Counted from the stretch's first letter, positions 1 through 11,037 are shown. The stretch: 64,000 bases of DNA from Pseudeuparius sepicola (GCA_963920635.1 OY987299.1:27482901-27546900), one strand, 5' to 3'. Notes: generated by a model not told the origin, from the letters alone. Made by a program: numbers and translations.

Positions 1-271
1 ATGGCGTTTTTAGATTTGTTCTACAACGTTTCGTTTTTGAGAAACCATTTTCAAATTTATTTTTTTAAATACGGACCTGGATTTTTTTTTTAGATTTTGA
101 AAGCACTTTTCATTGCAAATACCATGATGTATTTACGAAATATTTTTAAAATGTTTTGAGACAATTAAACTGAAAATTCCTTTTTTTCCATTCATTTTTG
201 TCTAATGCGGCCCTGTATTTAATAATAAGGAGTCTAAATATTAATCAGTATTGACAACAATTTAACTCACA
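1..271. repeat. Left arm of a large foldback element
   Basis: This arm is the imperfect reverse complement of 5695-5967. Shared stretches include the outer end beginning ATGGCGTTTTTAGATTTG and an inner segment containing GGCCCTGTATTTAATAAT. The window starts here, so the true outer end of the element may lie upstream. The arms surround a Penelope-like insertion. No coding potential was seen between the arm and that insertion (272-607). Confidence 0.75.
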
Positions 272-948
272 GTTTATTCTTACTTCGAAAACTTAATATT
301 TTGAAATTGTACGGCCCTGCGTCTGGTAAAGTGTTTTCCTCTGTTGTTGTACAGCAAACAGTGTCGCATTGTGTTTTGGAGTAAATTCTTCGCTTTTCCT
401 AATTGCGAGAAGAAAGCTTTAAGCCAACGTAATCAATAACTTTTGCCATTTTTTAATTGAAAAAATACATTCGTTCGGCCTCTACACTATTTCTGTGACA
501 CAAGATATAACATGCTGACATGTTAAATTTGTCGTCATTTGAAAAAGCACCCTCCATCTGTATTGAAATAAATTGTTAACACATGGTGCAGTGGGAGTTA
601 TGACAAATGACAAGGGATTGTTTTCTAAAATTTATTTGTGGCGCAAACAGATCCATTTAATTTTTTATTGGGTTTTTCGCCACCAAACTGATTGAAAGAC
701 AACTTTTTCAAGTTGCCTCGAAAATTCATAAATTCTTAACACTAAATGAACGAAACTTTAAACGTGTAACTCAAAAAATAACTTCAACAAATTTGTTTTC
801 TGAGCTTTCGGAAGATAAATCTTCCTCCTTTCTCAAAGATCATGTCACGTCAAAGTGAAGTGACAGATTAATAAATTTCAGGTTAAAATGTCATGACAAC
901 AGAAACAATAGCCTAGCCACCTGCATGATATTGTACCCTGTGTTTTAT

Positions 949-2559
949 CTAATTATCTATACTAACTTCTCTTTGAATAAGTGGCAATAATATTTTACTG
1001 AATTCCACTGAACATTCAGCAACACAGTTGCCCGTATTTCCTAGAATAAATGCAGATTCTTTAATTTTTCGTCTATTTCCTACTTCTTCTTTTAGTTGGT
1101 TTGGAACTATCCCACAATATCCTATGATTGTTATTAAAGGAATGTTCACATATTTTTGACTTCGAAATTTGATTTTGCCTGATATAATTTTTATGTTCTT
1201 TTAAACGAACGTTAAATGGCCTACAAGTCTCCCCAACATAGAACTTTCCACATTCACAAGGAATTTTATAAATGCAATTTTTTGAACTTTGTAACTCATT
1301 AAATGGTTTTGTTTTAACTAGCATCGATCTTAATGTATTTTTGGTTTTAAATACTGTTCTCACATTAAAACGATTGCCTATACGTTTTAGCTTATCTGAC
1401 AGTCCAGGAATATAAGGAATTATTAAATTTACTGGTCGGTCCACCAGATTTATTTCTCTAATTCTATTAGCATTGTTATTTTGTTGGCAATCTTGAAAAA
1501 CTTGCTCAACAAATTCAATAGGATAACTATTCTTCTCAAGAACATGTTTTATATCTTTAATTTCCTCCTCAAATTTTGTGTTATTACAACAAATCGTTCT
1601 AGCCCTGTAATACAAACTTTTAATTACTCCTTTTTTAACACTAATATGGTGATTGGAGTTGAAATGGAGATATCTATTAGTATGTGTTGGTTTTCTATAG
1701 ACACTAGTTTCTATATTATCTGATTTCAGTATAGAAACATCTAAGAAAGGTAATTCATTATTATTTTCAATTTCTAAGGTAAACTTAATAGAAGGTTCTT
1801 GAGAGTTTATAAAATTTAATAATGAATTTAACTCATCTACTCCATGTTCCCATATAACAAATATGTCATCTACATACCTCCACCATTAGGTTGGTGAACA
1901 TATCTAGTCAATTCATTTTGTTCAAAATCTTCCATGAATAAATTGCTTATGAATGGTGATAAAGGAGACCCCATAGCCATTCCAAATTCCTGCTGGTAAA
2001 ATTCATTTCCTAGTTGAAAATAAGTGGTTTTAACACATAGTGTTGTTAGTTCTAATATTGCATCTATATTCAAATTTGTCCTTTCTACTAAAGTCTGATC
2101 ACTTTCTAACTTTCTGCGTAAAATATTCAATGATTTGTCAACAGGGACATTTGTAAAAAGACTAACCACATCAAAACTAGCTAATATATAATTATCCGGA
2201 AATTGATGTTCCCTATTTTTTTCTAGAAAATGATTACTGTTTCTGATAAATGAATTTGAGTTTCCTACTAACGGATTAACAATTTTAAGTAAATATTTTG
2301 CTAACGAATGACATGGCGAATTTGTTGAACTTACAATGAGGCGAAGAGGAATGTTAGTTTTGTGTATTTTTGGTAATCCGTATAAGTGTGGAGGTTTTGA
2401 ATGATGCGGAGTTAAGAGTGTCCTTTGTCTCTGTGTCATTTGTTCGCGGTATTTATACAGTGTTTTGTATATTTTAGTTTCTATTGAAGTTGTAGGGTCT
2501 TTGTTTATCTTCTTGTAAGTTCCTTCAATTAATAAATCATTTAATTTATTATCATACAC
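949..2559 (-). pseudogene. Broken PLE reverse transcriptase/GIY-YIG ORF (minus copy)
   Basis: Three minus-strand fragments in different frames match the plus copy at 3695-5301. Fragment 2559-1870 carries RT motifs: GLPKIHK, ASFDVVSLFTNVP and GMAMGSPLSPFISN. It breaks just before the YVDD box, where four bases present in the plus copy are missing. Fragment 1615-1073 carries the GIY-YIG endonuclease (CECGKFYVGETCRPF). Fragment 1149-949 is the C-terminal tail. The N-terminal part is absent because the copy is 5'-truncated near 2618. It is not expected to give an active enzyme. Confidence 0.85.
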
Positions 2560-2618
2560 AGTTTTTTCTAAAATAACAGTTGCATTTCCTTTATCTGCTG
2601 GTAATATTTTAATACAAT

Positions 2619-2894
2619 ATCAGGCAGGTGGCTAGGCTATTGTTTCTGTTGTCATGACATTTTAACCTGAAATGTATTAATCTGTCACTTCACTTTGACG
2701 TGACATGATCTTTGAGAAAGGAGGAAGATTTATCCTCCGAAAGCTCAGAAAACAAATTTGTTGAAGTTATTTTTTGAGTCACACGTTTAAAGTTTCGTTC
2801 ATTTAGTGTTAAGAATTTATGAATTTTCGAGGCAACTTGAAAAAGTTGTCTTTCAATCAGTTTGGTGGCGAAAAACCCAATAAAAAATTAAATC
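2619..2894 (+). repeat. PLE 5' terminal repeat (PLTR)
   Basis: It is nearly identical to 5322-5595 and, inverted, to about 648-925. It contains the hairpin around 2731-2752 followed by CCGAAAGCTC. This resembles stem II plus GAAA of the hammerhead ribozymes many PLE terminal repeats carry, but the CUGANGA box is not recognisable here. The start of the PLE reading frame (ATG at 2819) lies inside the repeat. Confidence 0.75.
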
Positions 2895-5301
2895 TGTTTG
2901 CGCCACAAATAAATTTTAGAAAATATCTAGAACAAAGGTATGGGCTTAATGTTTGCAATAATTTCAGATTATTAGAGAAGAAGTTTTTCAAATTATCTAT
3001 CGCGAAAAATGGATTGACATATTTATGTAAATGTAGACAAGCCGATATTATACCAAAAGCATTACGCCTAAAAGAACCTTTTACTAGTAGGAAATGTAGC
3101 AAAATATTGTTCAGATGTAGTATGATGCTGATAAGAGAAAGAATACAGATCCAAAGAAGAAACATAAATTATGGGGGATATAAACGAAATACAGGAAAAT
3201 GTTAGGGAAAGTGTATCTTTCTATGATTTTAATTATATATCAAATTGTAGCAGCATAAGCTATAATAGGCATTTTGATAGAGTCAAACTTAGACAGATTA
3301 ACAAGTTCCCAAGATTAGTTGAGGAAAAGCATAGTGAGGAATTCAATCAAATAGACAATGATTTTGTCAACAGAACAGTTATTAATTTATCTAACAGAGA
3401 ACTTACCATTTCAGAAAAGTTAGTTTTGGCAAAAGGGTTAAATTTTTCTGTTGTTGACAACAAAATTTCTAAGCTTGACATAGTAGCATCGGTAGAGGAA
3501 ACAGCTCAAGCATTACCTGAGGAATTAGGTCAAGAATTTAGAGTCAGGTCAAAAATAATCTTAGAAAAAGATTTTAAACCAAAGTCAAATATTTCAAAGG
3601 AAGAAAAAGTAGCAATTAATCACTTAAATCAGATAGGATAATTAAAATATTACCAGCAGATAAAGGAAATGCAACTGTTATTTTAGAAAAAACTGTGTAT
3701 GATAATAAATTAAATGATTTATTAATTGAAGGAACTTACAAGAAGATAAACAAAGACCCTACAACTTCAATAGAAACTAAAATATACAAAACACTGTATA
3801 AATACCGCGAACAAATGACACAGAGACAAAGGACACTCTTAACTCCGCATCATTCAAAACCTCCACACTTATACGGATTACCAAAAATACACAAAACTAA
3901 CATTCCTCTTCGCCCCATTGTAAGTTCAACAAATTCGCCATGTCATTCGTTAGCAAAATATTTACTTAAAATTGTTAATCCGTTAGTAGGAAACTCAAAT
4001 TCATTTATCAGAAACAGTAATCATTTTCTAGAAAAAATTAGGGAACATCAATTTCCGGATAATTATATATTAGCTAGTTTTTATGTGGTTAGTCTTTTTA
4101 CAAATGTCCCTGTTGACAAATCATTGAATATTTTACGCAGAAAGTTAGAAAGTGATCAGACTTTAGTAGAAAGGACAAATTTGAATATAGATGCAATATT
4201 AGAACTATATGTTAAAACCACTTATTTTCAACTAGGAAATGAATTTTACCAGCAGGAATTTGGAATAGCTATGGGGTCTCCTTTATCACCATTCATAAGC
4301 AATTTATTCATGGACGATTTTGAACAAAATGAATTGACTAGATATGTTCACCAACCTAATGTTTGGTGGAGATATGTAGATGACATATTTGTTATATGGG
4401 AACATGGAGTAGATGAGTTAAATTCATTATTAAATTTTATAAACTCTCAAGAACCTTCTATTAAGTTTACCTTAGAAATTGAAAATAATAATGAATTACC
4501 TTTCTTAGATGTTTCTATACTGAAATCAGATAATATAGAAACTAGTGTCTATAGAAAAACCAACACATACTAATAGATATCTCCATTTCAACTCCAATCA
4601 CCATATTAGTGTTAAAAAAGGAGTAATTAAAAGTTTGTATGACAGGGCTAGAACGATTTGTTGTAATAACACAAAATTTGAGGAGGAAATTACATATAAA
4701 ACATGTTCTTGAGAAGAATAGTTATCCTATTGAATTTGTTGAGCAAGTTTTTCAAGATTGCCAACAAAATAACAATGCTAATAGAATTAGAGAAATAAAT
4801 CTGGTGGACCGACCAGTAAATTTAATAATTCCTTATATTCCTGGACTGTCAGATAAGCTAAAACGTATAGGCAATCGTTTTAATGTGAGAACAGTATTTA
4901 AAACCAAAAATACATTAAGATCGATGCTAGTTAAAACAAAACCATTTAATGAGTTACAAAGTTCAAAAAATTGCATTTATAAAATTCCTTGTGAATGTGG
5001 AAAGTTCTATGTTGGGGAGACTTGTAGGCCATTTAACGTTCGTTTAAAAGAACATAAAAATTATATCAGGCAAAATCAAATTTCGAAGTCAAAAATATGT
5101 GAACATTCCTTTAATAACAATCATAGGATATTGTGGGATAGTTCCAAACCAATTCTAAAAGAAGAAGTAGGAAATAGACGAAAAATTAAAGAATCTGCAT
5201 TTATTCTAGGAAATACGGGCAACTGTGTTGCTGAATGTTCAGTGGAATTCAGTAAAATAGTATTGCCACTTATTCAAAGAGAAGTTAGTATAGATAATTA
5301 G
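2819..5301 (+). pseudogene. Broken PLE polyprotein: N-terminal domain, RT, GIY-YIG endonuclease
   Basis: The single ancestral ORF is now split over frames: 2819-3205 (basic N-terminal region), 3171-3641, 3695-4573 (RT) and 4639-5301 (endonuclease). RT motifs are GLPKIHK, PLRPIVSS, GIAMGSPLSPFISN and the catalytic YVDDIFVIW. The last piece has the GIY-YIG signature IYKIPCECGKFYVGET with a downstream R and EH. This domain order is diagnostic of Penelope-like retroelements, which use a telomerase-related RT. The frameshifts near 3200, 3650 and 4600 make this copy inactive. Relative to the minus copy it has small deletions, for example near 4207, so the two are not simple duplicates. Confidence 0.88.
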
Positions 5302-5321
5302 ATAAAACACAGGGTACAATA

Positions 5322-5595
5322 TCAGGCAGGTGGCTAGGCTATTGTTTCTGTTGTCATGACATTTTAACCTGAAATTTATTAATCTGTCACTTCACTTTGA
5401 CGTGACATGATCTTTGAGAAAGGAGGAAGATTTATCTTCCGAAAGCTCAGAAAACAAATTTGTTGAAGTTATTTTTTGAGTTACACGTTTAAAGTTTCGT
5501 TCATTTAGTGTTAAGAATTTATGAATTTTCGAGGCAACTTGAAAAAGTTGTCTTTCAATCAGTTTGGTGGCGAAAAACCCAATAAAAAATTAAAT
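5322..5595 (+). repeat. PLE 3' terminal repeat (PLTR)
   Basis: This is a near-identical direct copy of 2619-2894, beginning ATCAGGCAGGTGGCTAGGCT. It ends at the right target duplication (5596-5608). Confidence 0.75.
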
Positions 5596-5694
5596 TGACA
5601 AGGGATTGGTTTCGTTGTTTCAAAGCCTTCTAGGTGGAGGATTTTTATTTATTTTTTATGAACGTATGTGCGTTCTCCAATTGAAAGATAAGTT

Positions 5695-5967
5695 GTAAGT
5701 TAAATTGTTGACAATACTGATTAATATTTAGACTTCTTATTATTAAATAGGTACAGGGCCGCATTAGAAAAAAAAAATAATGGAAAAAAAGAAAAAAGGA
5801 ATTTTCAGTATAATTGTCTCAAAACATCTTAAAAATATTTCTTGTCATACATCATGATAAAGTGCTTTCAAAATCTGCACAAAAATTCCAGGTCCGTATT
5901 TAAAAAAATTAAGTTGAAGATGGTTTCTCAAAAACGAAACGTTGTAGAACAAATCTAAAAACGCCAT
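5695..5967. repeat. Right arm of the outer foldback
   Basis: It is the reverse complement of 1-271 with scattered mismatches and small indels. Nothing recognisable lies in 5968-6230. Confidence 0.75.
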
Positions 5968-6230
5968 CTTAAGGCCGTTAAAAAGTGCCATAAGAAAGTG
6001 CTTTTCTTTTTTTCTCTATCAGTGATAGCAACTTCAGAAAAAAATAAAATCGAAAACGCAAAATTTTACTTTTTTCAAAATAACTCAAAAACGAAAAAAG
6101 ATATTAGAAATCTGTTTGTGCATTTTATTGACCTCGAAATTGCGCAACTTTTTCCCCATTTAACCGTTGCCCTATCTCTCACCGTTTGCAATATCCCCAT
6201 GCTGTTCATTCTTATCCGGGACACAGTGTA

Positions 6231-7431
6231 TACAGGCTATTTATTATGTACTTGTACAAACTTTAAAAAGGTGAATATTTGACTAATTTTAAGATAAAAA
6301 GTTCAAATGAACATGGGTTCGCATAAAGCTTGGTTCTTGCGAAAAAGGGCGAAAAAAAAAATTATTTGGTTTTTTGATTATTGTAAATGTTATGAACTTA
6401 TTTGTAGATGTAGTTTAATCTTAGTCTTGCAAATGATATAAGTTTGTCACATCACAGTTTCTACAATCAATAAAAGCCACATTTTTTCACTTGTGTTTCA
6501 AAAACTTTTAATGATTCAACTTACAAAATTCCAATGCAGGTTTAACTTTAACGAAGTGGCAATTCATACGCCCGACGTATATGAAAGTTGGTATACGTCT
6601 TGTGCTCTCATTGGCGAGTTGAGTTACATGTCACATGACTTCTTATTTATTATAATTCCTGTATTTCGATATTTTTTTCGTACGGCAGCGCCCATCGCTA
6701 CCGACTTCCACAATATGGGGGAATGCACCTTTCTTTTTTCATATGGAGGCGCCTATCGCTGCCGACTGCCACAATATGGTGCACATACCTTCTTTATTTC
6801 ATACGGCAGCACCGATCGCCAAAAAAGGAAGGCATATACACTTCTTATGGCAACAATGCTTGAAACATGCACTTCTGACATATCTCGTATCTTCAATTAA
6901 GCTTACTTCGGACATGTAATGTACGTCCAAAGAAGCCACTTGACTCAACTCGCCAATGAGAGCACAAGATGTGTATCGACTTTTATATATGTCGGACATA
7001 AATAGTCACTGCCTAACTTTAAACTCGATTCTTTTTTCAAAACGGCTGGCTGCTTTCTGTGACAAATACCTTTTGTATGTAAAGTTGAATGGAAAATCTA
7101 GTCAAAAATGGCATACAGTGCGACACAAAAAAGGTATGGTTCTGTGAATCCAGGTACAACACTGTAAATGCCGACATTAAACAAAAAAGTAAGTAAAAGT
7201 AAATATTTCAATTTCTCATCATCAATACTTTCAGTATCCCGAATTTTGTTAAACTGACATGTTATTAAACAAAAATATACCTACTTAATCAAAAAACAAA
7301 ACAAAAAATATATGCACTGTATCTCAAGAACCAAGCCGTTATGGACCCATGTTCATATGAACTTTTTATCTTAAAATTAGCCAAAGATTCACTCTTAAAA
7401 GTTTTTACAAGCATTTAATAAACACCCTGTA
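6231..7431. mobile_element. Non-autonomous TIR element with ACCCTGTA ends
   Basis: The left end (TACAGG at 6231) and right end (CCCTGTA at 7431) open inverted repeats that continue inward. They include 6283-6340 against 7322-7380 (GACTAATTTTAAGATAAAAA on the left). TACAGGGTG termini followed by TA are common in insect mariner/Tc1-type MITEs. No transposase is present. The interior holds a second foldback (about 6555-6645 against 6915-7010) related to 12500-12680, and a 3-unit tandem repeat. Relative to mRpL15 transcription the element lies in or beyond intron 2. Confidence 0.75.
6685..6815. repeat. Short tandem repeat, about 3 units of 60-65 bp
   Basis: Three diverged units each contain a CGGCAGCGCC-like core, then a CCACAATATGG-type segment, then a TTCTTT-rich stretch. 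The overlapping 135-aa open frame is a by-product of the repeat and is not called a gene. Confidence 0.6.
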
Positions 7432-7512
7432 TATTAAAATACAAAACTGAATAATATCTCTAATTCGTGGCACACTAATAATTATACTCTTGTAATTTAA
7501 TCAGTTACTTAC

Positions 7513-7816
7513 TGATGTCCCTTATAATATGGTTCCCATGAGAATCGGAGATAAAAAGGATTGTTTCCCGTTTCGTATCCAAGCCGCATAAAATTTTGTC
7601 TTTGTCCAGAACCTTTATTACCAGCTCCATGTTTGTCACCTCCATGTTGCCCCCTACCTCTACCATTTTTCTGGAAAAATATATTAAATAAAAGTTTATT
7701 ATTATAAATTGGGTAAGACCAACCCTTCTTGATCCTGGGTTATCTCTAATATTTCCCAACTGCACCCTGGGAAGATATCTGAGTAAATTTAGGGCTTTGT
7801 CCTTTGAATAAGGCAT
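7513..7816 (-). CDS. mRpL15: mRpL15 (mitochondrial ribosomal protein uL15m), first two coding exons
   Basis: Exon 1 is 7816-7724, beginning ATG and encoding KALNLLRYLPRVQLGNIRDN then PGSRR. Exon 2 is 7670-7513. The intron (7723-7671, 53 bp) has donor GTTGGT, which is weak, and acceptor TTCCAG; the join is phase 0. Exon 2 reads KNGRGRGQHGGDKHGAGNKG followed by SGQRQ, the glycine- and arginine-rich signature of ribosomal protein L15. It ends with FYLRF...YYKGH at a strong donor, GTAAGTA. uL15m is part of the mitochondrial large ribosomal subunit. Only about 83 of the roughly 290 residues usual for the family are present. The remaining exons must lie at lower coordinates, probably outside the window, because 1-7500 is filled with transposons. 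Exon 2 is hidden because an alternative frame stays open across it and the short intron. Confidence 0.87.
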
Positions 7817-8330
7817 GCTTTGGGTGTTTCCAATGTATTTTTTATATTTTCATAAAGTAGATTTTTCAAAAACAGGAGAAGAAATAAGAAATGTAGCATG
7901 AATTGATTGAGTGAGGGTGATTTGAGGTTATAGACACCACAAAATATATAGGTTAGATAGACACAGAAAGCTCAGTGAGAAAACCAAAGTTAGGTTGTTG
8001 TGTTTCATTCGTCTTATTGGATTCGATAACTAGGACCATTATCCAGTCTCATCCCATTAAAAAATCAGGACTTTTATTTGTAGAGGCATAAACCTGATTG
8101 CAATAGGGCTATTATTTTATTATGTTCTTTTTTTCGTATCACTTGGGTAACTTTTCACATCATAAATCAATGAGAGACGTCATTAACTGGTTGAGACACA
8201 TATACATATGGTTAACAGAAAATTCCTAGGGATTTTGTGGAGAATGTCATCTGACAAAATCGGGACTTCTTACAGTAATCGGGGTATATACAAACTTTTT
8301 CTCTTCTTATGGAATCTTAGTAAGAATATT
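7817..8330. other. mRpL15 upstream region
   Basis: This holds the presumed promoter and 5' UTR of mRpL15 on the minus strand. No TATA box or other motif stands out, and I see no repeat or coding exon here. Confidence 0.4.
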
Positions 8331-8338
8331 GTTTATTC

Positions 8339-8408
8339 CATGGCCTCCTACGATTTACGGCTCTCTTCGCGTCCTTTCGAAGAGAGCCGTAAATCGTAGG
8401 AGGCCATG
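8339..8408. mobile_element. 70-bp perfect-hairpin insertion with 8-bp target duplication
   Basis: Two perfectly complementary 31-bp arms (8339-8369 and 8378-8408, outer end CATGGCCTCCTACGATTTAC) flank an 8-nt loop. The unit is flanked by the direct repeat GTTTATTC at 8331-8338 and 8409-8416. An 8-bp duplication is typical of hAT-type insertion. The insert is all inverted repeat. Confidence 0.8.
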
Positions 8409-8416
8409 GTTTATTC

Positions 8417-8808
8417 ATAGGTACCCCATAATCCCATATAAATATAAGCCCTAACCGTGAATGACGTGAATGTCCCTGCAAAAATTCAACAATGGGCTTA
8501 CCTAACGCTTCTATTTTTTTTCGAAAATTTAAAATGTATAATATTGACTAACTATAAACCTTTATTCCTTTAATATTAACATATTCCACAGGTTTTGTGT
8601 TATACTTGAAATGCATGCCAGAACCATTATTCGCAGGTGTGGAGGTAGGTAGCCACCAGTCTCTTCAAAGGAGGTTTAATAATATTAATACCATGGCTTT
8701 GGCAAATGCAATTCAAGAGAACAAGGCATTTCCCTAATTTGTACTAAAGACACGAGGGGGCGCTTAAATAGTTTTTGCTTTTGATAAATATCACCAGAGA
8801 ACTATCAC
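8417..8808. other. No recognised feature
   Basis: This is ordinary A+T-rich sequence. I see no coding exon, repeat arm or RNA gene. Confidence 0.4.
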
Positions 8809-8986
8809 CGTTGACTGACGTATTAATAAGACTTCTCACGGTTATAGTTTCATGTCCTGGAAAGTAGATGGCGCCTATGGTCAACAATGTATTTTGTTGT
8901 ATTTTGTCTCCGGGAAGCGCATGGTGAGCCAGAGAACTGTCAAACATGACAGCCGTGAGCAGTCTTTATTAATACGTCAGTCAACG
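8809..8986. mobile_element. MITE with 7-bp target duplication, copy 1
   Basis: The terminal inverted repeats are about 33 bp, beginning CGTTGACTGACGTATTAATA and ending in CTCACGG. The element is flanked by the direct repeat CTATCAC (8802-8808 and 8987-8993). It is about 75-80% similar by eye to copy 2 at 11892-12070. It is non-coding. Confidence 0.85.
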
Positions 8987-9048
8987 CTATCACTGTGTAA
9001 ACCGAAAATATGAAAGATTTGCAGGTATGTGAAGATTTGACATTTGCT

Positions 9049-9669
9049 CAGTGGCACACGAGAGGATAAATCCCACTTAGGGTTCCACGTTTTCATTGGT
9101 CGACTCAAGGTTACCTGAATATTAAGCCTCTCTGGTCTTGTATTCAATAGCCCGTTGTGACATAAATATAAATTATGCAAATGAATTAAGAAATAACGTA
9201 AAATCCGGATGAATTCTTATTCTATGCAGCGCAAACTGATCACCACCCTATTTTGCACCTTTTGCAACATCGAAACTTCGCGAATACCCGCGGAAAAACC
9301 GAAATTGTGAAAGATTTGTGCCGTGTTTACGTCCGGCCCGGCCGCTGTTTTCGCCCGAAATTCGGCGCGCGCCGAAGATTCGTGTTCAGGAACCTCGAAA
9401 ATGTGGGAGTAGCCAAAATTTCAAGAAAATCGCGCGGTACGGTATGTTTTATAATTGCCATATGTTCTTCAGATAAGTGATTAACTAAGCCATTATTATG
9501 CTGGAAGGAAATATTGCAATATATGATTTCTAAACAATCTCACAAGCCTACAATCATTGATTAAGGTACGAATTCCTTATTCAATGCTACAATGTTAAAA
9601 TTCATGTAACCAGAGTCGACCAATGAAAACGTGGAACCCTAAGTGGGATTTATCCTCTGGTACTGGCAC
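9049..9669. mobile_element. Non-autonomous TIR element interrupted at its right end
   Basis: Long inverted repeats (about 9049-9120 against 9600-9669) share GAGGATAAATCCCACTTAGG and GTTCCACGTTTTCATTGGTC. The last bases of the right end (ACTGGCACTG) now lie at 10851-10860, because a hAT element (9670-10553) and then a SINE (10560-10843) landed there. Termini begin CAGTG. I could not find a convincing target duplication. The interior holds an unusually GC-rich block. Confidence 0.7.
9253..9450. other. GC-rich block inside a TIR element
   Basis: This CpG-rich stretch contains CCGGCCCGGCCGC and CGGCGCGCGCCG in otherwise A+T-rich DNA, and ends near GCGCGGTACGGTATGT, which resembles a splice donor. 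A 75-aa open plus-strand frame crosses it. It may be a captured promoter or first exon, or simply element sequence. I do not recognise a product. Confidence 0.4.
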
Positions 9670-10553
9670 TAGGGATGCGACATCGAAGGAAAACCATCGA
9701 TATTAGACATCGATGGCAACATTGGCACTCGTCATCGATGGCATAGATAATATCGAAGAGAAACATCGATGTTTTGAACCATCGATGGTAGGGAAATAAT
9801 AGGTCATATCCACGGAACACAGAAAACGGTATGCCCGCGCCCGCGCGAAGGTGCTGTGACGTCAGAGCTGACGCTTATTCGACAAAATCGTGGCTTACTT
9901 TTATTTTTAAACGGAAATTTGAGTCGTTTTATAGTGAGCTAGGCAACCACATATACACCAAAGTGTCTCAAGGTGCCTACATTCTATCTTTGGATTTAAC
10001 TTGACGCAAAATTGATAACTGACATGTCAGTGAGACTAATTTCAGGACTATTTTTTATAAGTTGTCCTCGCTTTTGTCGAAGTGACGTAGATGCACAGAA
10101 AAGTTTAATTTTCGTTCTCCTAGCTGGCATACCGTTATTTGTGTATCGTGGTCATATCCATATCTAATGAGCAAGGGCCAAGAATAGTAGATAGGTGGTA
10201 GTATTCTTGAGCAAGGGCCATCTAGGAGGAGGAATCGCTGGCCGAGCGCCGAGCGCACGCATAGAGATTGACGAGATTGACCTTGACCTTGACAGGCCAT
10301 AGACAACTACAAGGATCGGAAAAATATCGCAGTGTTCGGTCAAAGCGCCGGCGCTGGGAACTGAAGTCAGAACTGTCAGAAGTCAGCAATGAACGAAAAT
10401 ATAGCTGAATTCCAGATTCGATGTTTTTTGGGGACATTGATAGTAACATCGATATTTTGGGGTATTCATTATCGATGGTAAAACATCGAACATCGATTGC
10501 ACAACATCGATGTTTTTGTAACATCGATAAACATCGCACATCGCACATCCCTA
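9670..10553. mobile_element. hAT-type non-autonomous element, CATCGATG-rich ends
   Basis: Termini are TAGGGATGCGA and TCGCACATCCCTA. The 8-bp target duplication ACTGGCAC is at 9662-9669 and 10851-10858; the right copy is displaced by a later SINE. Both subterminal regions are packed with the self-complementary word CATCGATG and variants, as expected for hAT transposase binding clusters. The GC-richer interior (10200-10370) has no recognisable coding frame. Confidence 0.85.
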
Positions 10554-10559
10554 ACTGGC

Positions 10560-10843
10560 GACCCACGCTTTGGCACCGTACGTCGTGGGTTCGAGTCCCA
10601 CCACGGTATGTGCCATGGGTGTTGTGTTTGTATTTATGTTTGTGTATGTCTTTAGGATTAAGATTAGGTTTAAGGGTCTAACAAGACAAATCTGGCAGGC
10701 CATGGTGAAAAGCCAGACGGTGCCTGCCAGATAAAGAAGGTGGAAGCCCAAACCGCGTAACGTCGGGGGTGGTCCACGGCAAGGTGGGTAATCTGTGTCC
10801 ACGGCACTGGGTAAACCTTGGATGTATAGCCCAATAAAAAAAA
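10560..10843 (+). mobile_element. tRNA-derived SINE
   Basis: It is flanked by the 13-bp direct repeat ATCCCTAACTGGC at 10547-10559 and 10844-10856. The head is tRNA-like, with a polymerase III B-box GGGTTCGAGTCCC near 10589. The body is about 200 bp and the tail is A-rich (AATAAAAAAAAA). It was inserted into the right end of the hAT element and duplicated that end. The overlapping minus-strand open frames are not genes. Confidence 0.85.
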
Positions 10844-11037
10844 ATCCCTAACTGGCACTGACTAATCTATAACCTATATATTTTGTGGCACTGACTGCTG
10901 ACACTTTGGCGTGTGAACTGTGAATTGAGGCAGATAAATTGTCCCCATTTTTAACCGATTTAGAGTAGATTTATTAGAGTACCTATATTATCATTATCAA
11001 AATTAATTATACCTAAGTTCCCAGATAGCACAAACTG

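Larger units (their letters stand above)
621..5595. mobile_element. Penelope-like element insertion, head-to-head pair of copies
   Basis: The insertion is bounded by a 13-bp direct repeat, TGACAAGGGATTG, at 608-620 and 5596-5608, which is the target-site duplication. It holds two Penelope-like copies. The first is a 5'-truncated minus-strand copy at about 621-2618. The second is a longer plus-strand copy at about 2619-5595 with a terminal repeat at each end. A longer copy preceded by an inverted truncated copy is the known layout of Penelope elements. The copies encode reverse transcriptase and a GIY-YIG endonuclease, but the frames are broken in both, so the insertion looks non-autonomous now. 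The insertion split the older foldback whose arms are 1-271 and 5695-5967. Confidence 0.88.

Noticed and set aside
6493..6900. 135-aa protein
   Set aside because: The frame lies across tandem repeats and an inverted repeat in a non-autonomous element.
7505..7816. A single-exon 103-aa protein
   Set aside because: Reading through the short intron loses the L15 signature; splicing recovers it in another frame.
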